From positions 10,919 through 74,918 of the forward strand of contig CAZFMJ010000004.1 of the NCBI GenBank assembly GCA_964520045.1: a stretch of 64,000 bases of DNA, in the 5' to 3' direction. Both the position numbers and the translations under genes were made by a program. The notes below the pieces were generated by a model that was not told where the DNA came from, did no database searches, and saw nothing but the letters and a program-made list of their open reading frames with translations. The stretch is from CAZFMJ01 sp964520045 (GTDB taxonomy: Bacteria > Elusimicrobiota > Elusimicrobia > Elusimicrobiales > CAZFMJ01). Below, piece after piece: positions 58,165-64,000 of this stretch. The number at the start of each line of letters is the position of its first letter. Position 1 is the first letter of the stretch.

Positions 58165-58625
58165 CGCGCTTTTTCCACTGCCTTGAAAATTTTGTCGTAG
58201 CCCGTGCACCGGCAGATATTGCCGGCAAGGCCTTTTACTATCTCGTCCCTTCCCGCTTTGGGATTTTTCATCAGAATTGCCAAAGCGGACATTATCATGC
58301 CGGGAGTGCAGAATCCGCACTGCACCGCCCCTTCATCAATAAACGCTTTTTGAAGCGGATGAAGCAAATTCCCGTTTTTCAGCCCTTCAATTGTCAGGAT
58401 TTCCTTACCCTGCGCCTGCACAGCCATAAAAAGACAGGAATTGACGGCCTTTCCGCCGACTAAAACGACGCACGCCCCGCATTCCCCCTCCCCGCATCCT
58501 TCCTTTGTGCCGGTAAGCTTTAATTCCCTGCGCAGAAATTCAAGCAGGGTCATGCCGGAATTTATCTCTTTTTCAACGTTTTTGCCGTTTACCCTGCATT
58601 TCAAATTAAATTTTGAATAATCCAT
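58146..58625 (-). CDS. Two-[2Fe-2S] subunit of a molybdenum hydroxylase (CoxS/XdhC-type small subunit)
   Basis: Start at ATG 58625 (MDYSKFNLKCRVNGKNVE), 159 residues, the normal length. The plant-ferredoxin-type cluster motif is GCGEGECGACVVLVGGKAVNSC and the second cluster motif CGFCTPG...GNICRCTGYD. It transfers electrons from the molybdopterin subunit to FAD. The partner Mo subunit gene lies at 61-63.4 kb, separated by an Mrr gene and an ATPase gene. Confidence 0.92.
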   Translation of the reverse strand: MDYSKFNLKCRVNGKNVEKEINSGMTLLEFLRRELKLTGTKEGCGEGECGACVVLVGGKAVNSCLFMAVQAQGKEILTIEGLKNGNLLHPLQKAFIDEGAVQCGFCTPGMIMSALAILMKNPKAGRDEIVKGLAGNICRCTGYDKIFKAVEKARCLMFR

Positions 58626-58647
58626 AAAAATTACCGATCTGCAAATT

Positions 58648-59553
58648 TTATTCTTCCGCAAAATAATCCAAATCAATTTTCTTTATTTCGTAAACATCTT
58701 TTACATTTACCCCAACATTATGTTCTATCATTAAACGCGCCAAATATTGTCCATTAATCAGCACGACCTTGCGGCTTATTTTATCTTTATATTCTTTTGC
58801 TTCTTTCGTAAAATCAGAAGTAGTGATAAAAACGCCCTTATTTGCTTTATGTGCCTCTAAACTGCCCACAAAATCCCTTAATTCTTTTGCGCCGACAGAA
58901 CTAGCCCACAACTTTGCCTGAATATAAACCACATCAAGCCCGAGTTTATCTTCGTTAATTATGCCATCTATCCCGCCGTCACCGCTTTTCCCGACAACAC
59001 GGCCTGAGTCTTTCCAATTACCCCCATATCCCATTTTAAGAAGTACATCCACAACAATTTTTTCAAAAAATGCGGGAGCGACTTTTTGCAGTTGCTCAAG
59101 CAATTCAATAATAAGACCTTGATTTAACTGTTCATGTGCATCGCCTATTTTTTCCTCAGGAGTCTGTTTATCTGTGGAAATATTTTCACTACAGCTATCT
59201 TCATGTTTTCTGGAACGTTTGGTAAATTCGTTAAATGCAGGATACTGTCTTAAAATGGAATTATCAATTACCTGATGCTTTTTCAAAGCTTCCAAACCGG
59301 CATCTGTAATTTTGAAACACCCCCTACGGGGAGCCTCTAATAGCCCTGCCTGTTTAAGATATGTCAATGCCCAATTGACTCGGTCATAAATGATAGTTTT
59401 GCTGCCATTTCGGACTCGTTGCTGTTTCTCATTTTCGGTTAACTTAAAAAATTCTGCTATCGGCGCCACTGAATCCTTAACAGTATGTTCTTGTTTGTCT
59501 GCCGCAAATTTTAATAACGGAGTTATTATCTCCTGATAATTAGGAATTGCCAT
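58648..59553 (-). CDS. Mrr-type restriction endonuclease
   Basis: A 301-residue protein. Residues about 1-95 are an Mrr N-terminal winged-helix domain (YDRVNWALTYLKQAGLLEAP, FKITDAGLEALK). Residues about 155-290 are the Mrr catalytic domain with the PD-(D/E)xK-like site GKSGDGGIDGII...VVYIQAKLWASS and a GVFITTSDFTKEA strand. Mrr proteins cut modified DNA without a partner methylase (type IV); no methylase is seen nearby. The DNA is visibly richer in A+T than its neighbours and the gene splits a molybdenum-hydroxylase operon, so horizontal gain is likely. It ends 22 bp before the 2Fe-2S start. Confidence 0.88.
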   Translation of the reverse strand: MAIPNYQEIITPLLKFAADKQEHTVKDSVAPIAEFFKLTENEKQQRVRNGSKTIIYDRVNWALTYLKQAGLLEAPRRGCFKITDAGLEALKKHQVIDNSILRQYPAFNEFTKRSRKHEDSCSENISTDKQTPEEKIGDAHEQLNQGLIIELLEQLQKVAPAFFEKIVVDVLLKMGYGGNWKDSGRVVGKSGDGGIDGIINEDKLGLDVVYIQAKLWASSVGAKELRDFVGSLEAHKANKGVFITTSDFTKEAKEYKDKISRKVVLINGQYLARLMIEHNVGVNVKDVYEIKKIDLDYFAEE

Positions 59554-59632
59554 TTTTTGCCTCCAAGATTTAATTCCCCGCCCCAGATAAGTTCTGTTAT
59601 AATTTTTCCCCGTATTTTTGGCAAAGGCAAGA

Positions 59633-60775
59633 TTATGTTGTCTTTACCAAATCTTTAATCTGCCCAAGGTTTAAAAAATTTATTTTCAACCCTGCTATGG
59701 TTTTTTCATGCCGCACGGAAACATCCGAGGCCGCGGCTATAAGCTCAAAATCGGGGTAATGCCTGCTGAAAATTTTTAGGTTCCGCGGATCAAACTCCGA
59801 TTCCCTCCACTTACATTCAATCGCTGTCTTTTGGCCGCCCGGCTGAATCAGCACAAAATCCACCTCATGCCCCTGCTTATCTCTCCAGTAATTAACCCTG
59901 CGCGACTGCAAGGCCGAAAACAACTCATTCAGCACCAGATGCTCCCACAAAAACCCCTTATCTTCAGAACGCATCTCGCCAACATCTTTAAACGCCCTGA
60001 CAAATCCGGTGTCAAACGCGTAAACTTTGGGCGCTGAAATTATTTCAGCAGAACTGCGTCCGCTAAAAGGCCTAATAACGTTGACTATGAATGTAGCCTC
60101 AAGAATATCAAGGTAAGAAATTACAGTGCCCCTGCTTATTTCGCACGGCGCCGCATACGCCGAGGCCTCAAAAATGCCACCGCTTCTTACCAATAAAAGT
60201 TCCGCAAATTTTAGAAAAGATCCGCGTCGGCCTACGCTGAAAAATTCCTGCACATCTTTAGCCCAGTAATTTTCCATCCAATCGAAATACTCCCGCGGCG
60301 AAACAGCATCGGCCATGAAATAGGGCGGAAGCCCTCCCTTAAAAAGTCTATTTTCAATAGACTCAAAACCAAAATCACGCATATCTGAAAAATTGAGCGG
60401 CGTAAGCCAAATATCTGTTTTTCGTCCTGTAAGGGTGTCTTTAAATTTTCTGACTGCAGAAAGCATGGAGGAACCGGTGGCGATTATCTTCGTTTCAGGA
60501 AAATAATCTGCCGCTATTTTAAGCAGTTCGGAAGGATTTTGCAACCGATGAATCTCATCAATGACAAGTCTGCGGCCTTTAAAATTTTTTAAAAAACCTT
60601 CGGGATCATTAATTGCATTCCGCGTGCCAGGCAGTTCGCAGTCAAAGTATTGCGAATCTTCAATACTTTTGCAAAGCATGGTTTTTCCGATACGACGCAC
60701 ACCAGCCAGCCAAATGATATTTTTCTTATTCCATGCCGTTTCAATTAAATCACTCCACGTTTTTCTTTTAACCAT
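59633..60775 (-). CDS. AAA-type ATPase with DUF4143 (nuclease-like) C-terminus
   Basis: Start taken at ATG 60775 (MVKRKTWSDLIETAW); a TTG two codons earlier is possible. 380 residues. Walker A GVRRIGKTML near residue 27, Walker B RRLVIDEIHR, a sensor TGSSMLS. The DUF4143 part ends with KGFLWEHLVLNELFSAL, RRVNYWRDKQGHEVDFVL and AIECKW, a PD-(D/E)xK-like pattern. Families of this design are abundant, mobile and of unclear function, often accessory or defence-linked. It precedes the Mrr gene by 79 bp on the same strand, and together they look like an inserted pair. Confidence 0.85.
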   Translation of the reverse strand: MVKRKTWSDLIETAWNKKNIIWLAGVRRIGKTMLCKSIEDSQYFDCELPGTRNAINDPEGFLKNFKGRRLVIDEIHRLQNPSELLKIAADYFPETKIIATGSSMLSAVRKFKDTLTGRKTDIWLTPLNFSDMRDFGFESIENRLFKGGLPPYFMADAVSPREYFDWMENYWAKDVQEFFSVGRRGSFLKFAELLLVRSGGIFEASAYAAPCEISRGTVISYLDILEATFIVNVIRPFSGRSSAEIISAPKVYAFDTGFVRAFKDVGEMRSEDKGFLWEHLVLNELFSALQSRRVNYWRDKQGHEVDFVLIQPGGQKTAIECKWRESEFDPRNLKIFSRHYPDFELIAAASDVSVRHEKTIAGLKINFLNLGQIKDLVKTT

Positions 60776-61021
60776 TTGCAAGATATGTTATCATAAGGTT
60801 ATACTAAACGCAAACACATCTTGCATTTAGTGCAGCTTGTGCGATTTTTACCTCTATTTCGGTCTAAAATGCCACCATCCCTTGCAAATAACCGGAGTAT
60901 TTGTAAAGTATGCCAATAAAATTATCCTGTTTTGCCGCTATTGCCCCTTTTGCTTCAACCGCTTTATATACTATCGCCAAATTACGGTTGCTATTTTATT
61001 GCGGGTATTTTGATTCATTTG

Positions 61022-61040
61022 GTGAATGATTATCGTTCAC
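61022..61040. promoter_or_regulatory. Near-perfect 19-bp palindrome
   Basis: GTGAATGAT, centre T, ATCGTTCAC: 8 of 9 positions pair. It lies in the 300-bp A/T-rich gap between the Mo-subunit gene and the ATPase gene, where no gene is visible (60776-61057). It may be an operator or a remnant of the insertion; nothing links it to a named regulator. Confidence 0.3.
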
Positions 61041-61057
61041 ACCATAAATTTTCCCTT

Positions 61058-61098
61058 TCCCGTCTACCATCTTCCATCTACCATCTACCGTTTCCCTT
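61058..61098. repeat. GGTAGAC-type heptamer repeat, single arm, at the end of the Mo-subunit gene
   Basis: On the minus strand the units GGGAAAC, GGTAGAT, GGTAGAT, GGAAGAT, GGTAGAC run in tandem (61095-61061). The TAG of the second unit is the stop codon of the Mo-subunit gene, whose last residues (EGKR) also come from this sequence. No opposed arm is seen. Confidence 0.8.
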
Positions 61099-63379
61099 CT
61101 TTTTCTGTCTTTATAGCCGTCCAGATTTTTTCCGGAAGCATGGGCAGGCTGTTTATCCTGACTCCTACGGCATTGCGCACGGCGTTTGCGACCGCGGGAG
61201 CGACCCCTATAAGCGGGGTTTCACCGAATCCCTTGGCTGAAAAAGGCCCTTCAGCATAAGAATGCTCAAGCAGATATGTCTTTATTTCAGGAGCTTCACA
61301 GGCAGACGGCACTATATAATCCGTTAAATTGGGGTTTTTCATTATCCCGTTTTCATAAACAAGATTCTCGCAGAGAGCGTACCCCGCCCCCTGCAGGGCC
61401 CCGCCTTGAGCCTGTCCCTCGGCTGTCTGCGGATTTACAACTTTGCCCAGATCATGAGCGGAAGTTATTTTTAATATTCTGGTCTCGCCTGTATCAGTAT
61501 CAACTTCGGTCTCAACGACATCCGCCGAGCAGGCATAAGTGGAATACGGCTGTCCCTGACCGTCCGCCATATCATAAGAAGTTTCAGGAGCGCAATACCA
61601 TCCCCGCTCTGACATTTTAAACCGTTTGCTCCAGCATTCTTTAACCGTTTCCGCAAAAGAAACCGCGCGTTTTCCGATTTTAAACCCCCCGCCGGAAGCC
61701 GTCATTTCTCCGGACGCATCGGCGCCTTCGGCGATAAGCAGACCGCGGGCCGCGCTGAAAATTTTTTCGCGCAAAAGAGCGCACGCGTTTAATACGGCGT
61801 TACCCGACATAAGAGTTGTCCTGCTTGCCACGGTGGGGCCGGAATCAGGCACAATCGCGGTATCCACTTCCCCCATCCTAACCGCCGAATACGGCGCATT
61901 TAATGTCTCCGCGCATATCTGGGACAGCACCGTTTCGGCTCCCTGACCCATTTCGGTATTACCCACATGAACCAGCACGGAACCGTCCCTTTCAACCGAA
62001 ACGGAAGCCCCGGCCCTGTCAAGATATTTGCCTCTTGCGCCAAGACCCACCCCGTAAAAATTAGCTGATACCCCTATGCCCGTTTTTACGCGTCCGGAGG
62101 ATTTTTTCCCACGCTTTACTTTCCAGCCGGAGCCCTCTTTCACCTTTTCCAAAGCTTCCGAAAGAGCGAACGAGCCTTGTATAATATGCCCCGTGGCTGT
62201 TTTATCTCCGGGCCTCAGCGCATTTTTCATTCTGAATTCAAGAGGATCCATTCCCAGCCTTAAAGCAAGTTCATCAATCAAAGACTCGTTCGCAAAACAT
62301 ATCTGAGGCTGGCCGAATCCCCTGTACGCCCCGCACGGAACCTTATTTGTGGCCGCGGCAAAAGACTCTATGGCGATATTCTCTATTTTATACGGACCTG
62401 CCGCATGCACCGTCCCGCGCCAGAGCACTATGGGCGAAAGCGTTGAGTATGCACCCGCGTCAAGAACATATCTGACTTTGCATGCCGTAATTTTCCCTTC
62501 TTTTGACGCGCCGTAGGATATTTTTGTCCAGGAAGGATGCCGCTTGCTCATGGACAGAAAATCCTCTTTTCTGGAATAAACCAGTTTTACCGGCCGGCCG
62601 GTTTTTCTTGCGCACAAAGCGGCATGCGCCCCTACGAGAGCCGGAACATCTTCCTTGCCGCCAAACCCCCCGCCCGTGACTTTCTGCACCACGCGGATCA
62701 TATTATGAGACACTCCTAACGCGGCGGCCACTGCGTCGACCACATAAAACGGGCACTGCATTGAGCCATAAATAGTCATTCCGCCGTTTCCCTCGGGGAC
62801 AGCTATCATGCTCTGAGTCTCAAGATAGGCATGAACCTGATAATTCGTGGTAAAAACGCCTTCAACAACTACATCCGAATTCCTCAACGCCTTTTCGGCA
62901 TCGCCGCGTTTTATCGTGTATTTTGAAAAAACATTACCGGCGCCGTAAATTTTTACCTGAACTTTCCGCATGGATTCAAGCGGATCGTCCACAAAAGGAA
63001 GCTCTTTGAATTTTATCTCTACCGCTTCGGCGCAGGCTTCGGCCGACTGCCGAGTTTCGGCTACCGCAAGGGCTATTGTTTCGCCGGCGAATTTCGCCTC
63101 TTTTTCCGGCAGGAACGGATAATCATTTGCCACAAGAGGCCACTGATTTTTCCCCGGAACATCCCGCGCGGTTATAAGAGCCGCAAAACCCGGTATTTTT
63201 TCGGCTTTTGAACCGGATATGCCGCGTATGTTTATATGCGGTCTTACACTGCGGACTGCATGCGCGTAAAGCATTCCGTCAAAGCCCATATCATCCGCAT
63301 AAACGGCCTCGCCGGACGCTTTTGCGGCAGCGTCCTTGCGCTCCACCGATTTCCCGACGCAAAATAATTTCTTTGTCAT
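61085..63379 (-). CDS. Molybdopterin-binding subunit of a xanthine dehydrogenase-family hydroxylase
   Basis: Start at ATG 63379 (MTKKLFCVGKSVERKDAAAK), 764 residues, normal for XdhA/CoxL-type subunits. N-terminal a/b-hammerhead: GEAVYADDMGFDGMLYAHAV. Mo-pterin segments: TGGGFGGKEDVPALVGAHAA, PCGAYRGFGQPQICFANE, GNTEMGQGAETVLSQICAE and VASRTTLMSGNAVLNA. The active-site base E720 lies in KGFGETPLIG. The CoxL-type active-site loop cysteine is not present, so it is a hydroxylase of the xanthine/aldehyde/purine group and not a CO dehydrogenase. The substrate is unknown. XdhC (partial) is encoded just upstream. Confidence 0.9.
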   Translation of the reverse strand: MTKKLFCVGKSVERKDAAAKASGEAVYADDMGFDGMLYAHAVRSVRPHINIRGISGSKAEKIPGFAALITARDVPGKNQWPLVANDYPFLPEKEAKFAGETIALAVAETRQSAEACAEAVEIKFKELPFVDDPLESMRKVQVKIYGAGNVFSKYTIKRGDAEKALRNSDVVVEGVFTTNYQVHAYLETQSMIAVPEGNGGMTIYGSMQCPFYVVDAVAAALGVSHNMIRVVQKVTGGGFGGKEDVPALVGAHAALCARKTGRPVKLVYSRKEDFLSMSKRHPSWTKISYGASKEGKITACKVRYVLDAGAYSTLSPIVLWRGTVHAAGPYKIENIAIESFAAATNKVPCGAYRGFGQPQICFANESLIDELALRLGMDPLEFRMKNALRPGDKTATGHIIQGSFALSEALEKVKEGSGWKVKRGKKSSGRVKTGIGVSANFYGVGLGARGKYLDRAGASVSVERDGSVLVHVGNTEMGQGAETVLSQICAETLNAPYSAVRMGEVDTAIVPDSGPTVASRTTLMSGNAVLNACALLREKIFSAARGLLIAEGADASGEMTASGGGFKIGKRAVSFAETVKECWSKRFKMSERGWYCAPETSYDMADGQGQPYSTYACSADVVETEVDTDTGETRILKITSAHDLGKVVNPQTAEGQAQGGALQGAGYALCENLVYENGIMKNPNLTDYIVPSACEAPEIKTYLLEHSYAEGPFSAKGFGETPLIGVAPAVANAVRNAVGVRINSLPMLPEKIWTAIKTEKEGKR

Positions 63380-63455
63380 AATAAAAGATTTACCGCAGAG
63401 ATGTCCCAAACAATCCTTATTACGATAACAAATACTCTAATCATTTTGTGAACTC

Positions 63456-63540
63456 TATGCCTCTCTGCGCACTCCGCGCCTCTGCGGTGCGAAATTTCTT
63501 TGCCGTTATTTGTGCGTTTTGCGCTTCTTTGCGGCCAATT
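63456..63540. repeat. CTCTGCG/TTTGCGC repeat before the Mo-subunit gene
   Basis: CTCTGCGCACTCCGCGCCTC, TGCGGTGCG, then TGTGCGTTTTGCGCTTCTTT and GCGGCC. It resembles the GCAAAG-type block at 24304-24470. AACAATCCTTA at about 63408 recalls the TAAGGATTG core shared at 19.5 and 52.5 kb. Confidence 0.5.
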
Positions 63541-63583
63541 TATTCTTACGCTGCCGAAATAAGCAAATTCTCATAGTATGAAC

Positions 63584-64000
63584 TTAAAGTCTAGATTTTT
63601 CCCTCATATGCAGTCCATCTTTTTTGTGATGGACCTTTAAAATCTCGGCAAGAACCGAAACCGCTATGGCTCCCGGCGATTTGCCCCCGCAGTTTAATCC
63701 TATCGGCGAAAAAACCCTTTTGTCCTTTTCCGGATGCAGTCCCTTTTTGTTAAGATTTTTGAAAATTACAGGCACCTTGCTTGAACTTCCTATCATTCCT
63801 ATGTAGGCGGCTTTTGTCTTCATCGCATTTTTAAGGCATTCCTTGTCCAGAATATGTCCTCTGGTGACTATGACCACATATGTTTTATCGTCGGGCCCGG
63901 CGGTTTTTACCGCCTTGTCGGGAGTTTTAAGAATTATTTCCGAAGCATCGGGAAATCTTTCGCGGTTTGCGAATTCATCCCTCTCATCAGCGACTTTATA
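63584..64000 (-). CDS. XdhC-family protein, C-terminal part (cut by window edge)
   Basis: The frame is open to the window edge; 138 residues are visible. The XdhC Rossmann domain is clear: ADERDEFANRERFPDAS, YVVIVTRGHILDKECLKNAM, AAYIGMIGSSSKVPVIFKNL and FSPIGLNCGGKSPGAIAVSV. XdhC proteins bind molybdenum cofactor and help sulfurate and insert it into xanthine dehydrogenase-type enzymes, fitting the Mo subunit 204 bp downstream. The usual SPIGLxIGAxTPEEIA motif is varied to LNCGGKSPGAIA. Confidence 0.9.
   Translation of the reverse strand, partial: YKVADERDEFANRERFPDASEIILKTPDKAVKTAGPDDKTYVVIVTRGHILDKECLKNAMKTKAAYIGMIGSSSKVPVIFKNLNKKGLHPEKDKRVFSPIGLNCGGKSPGAIAVSVLAEILKVHHKKDGLHMREKSRL

Noticed and set aside
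58165..58320. Longer N-terminus of the first FAD subunit
   Set aside because: It would overlap the 2Fe-2S gene by 175 bp in another frame; the family N-terminus fits ATG 58164.
61085..63379. Carbon monoxide dehydrogenase (CoxL)
   Set aside because: The Mo subunit lacks the active-site cysteine loop typical of CoxL, so a CO-oxidising role is not supported.

Overview
The window is a 64 kb stretch of a diderm (Gram-negative-type) bacterial genome of moderate G+C. Signal peptides, several outer-membrane beta-barrels, a PorV-type barrel and a lipoprotein show the double envelope. The mix of genes resembles candidate phyla such as Elusimicrobiota or Omnitrophota: a GH57 enzyme with a DUF4912 partner, a PorV/UPF0164 protein, an FlgD-like C-terminal domain on a giant surface protein, and an adenylylation-free type I glutamine synthetase. 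That placement is inference; no marker gene here settles it. Two runs of N show this is a scaffolded, probably metagenomic, assembly.

Layout. 1-6.5 kb: a truncated TetR regulator, a B12-binding/radical SAM protein with a secreted phospholipase-D-like protein, a small membrane protein, an ornithine-cyclodeaminase-family enzyme and a secreted esterase. 6.5-6.9 kb: tRNA-Tyr, a terminator and a 54-residue ORF. 7.3-13.7 kb: pyrimidine biosynthesis on the minus strand (MFS transporter, pyrB, pyrC, pyrD, pyrF, pyrE). 13.9-17.8 kb: nusB-ligA-purH, each start overlapping the previous stop. 17.8-22 kb: a lipoprotein, then tdh and kbl for threonine breakdown. 22.2-24.3 kb: DUF4912 plus a GH57 branching-type enzyme. 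24.5-27.3 kb: a small membrane protein, glnA, a receiver protein and a DUF2064 protein.

27.5-51.8 kb is the most striking part. One minus-strand unit carries a FecR-domain protein, a beta-barrel, a 6763-residue secreted modular protein (20.3 kb, one uninterrupted frame) and a PorV-type barrel. The giant protein has a signal peptide, propeller-like domains, about 20 copies of a beta-sandwich module ending in an acidic loop that looks calcium-binding, two LecA-like lectin domains, FN3 and PPC domains, carboxypeptidase-regulatory-like domains and a C-terminal FlgD/type-A-sorting-like domain. I read the cluster as a candidate surface-display system.

52-64 kb holds a molybdenum-hydroxylase gene set (XdhC, Mo subunit, 2Fe-2S subunit, two FAD subunits, a cupin). 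A pair of exported TldD/TldE-like proteins is embedded between the FAD subunits, only one of them with the HExxxH metal site. An Mrr-type restriction gene and a DUF4143 ATPase interrupt the Mo-hydroxylase genes.

Overlaid on everything are degenerate heptanucleotide repeats (GGTAGAC/GGTAAAT-type, CTGGTGA-type, CAGAAGT-type, GTAAGCG-type), often as two opposed arms around an A/T-rich core. They sit at gene ends, and several genes take their stop codon or last residues from them; one array lies inside a signal-peptide coding region. Together with a 133-bp terminal-inverted-repeat element they form an intergenic repeat system resembling, but different in sequence from, the short tandem repeats of cyanobacteria.
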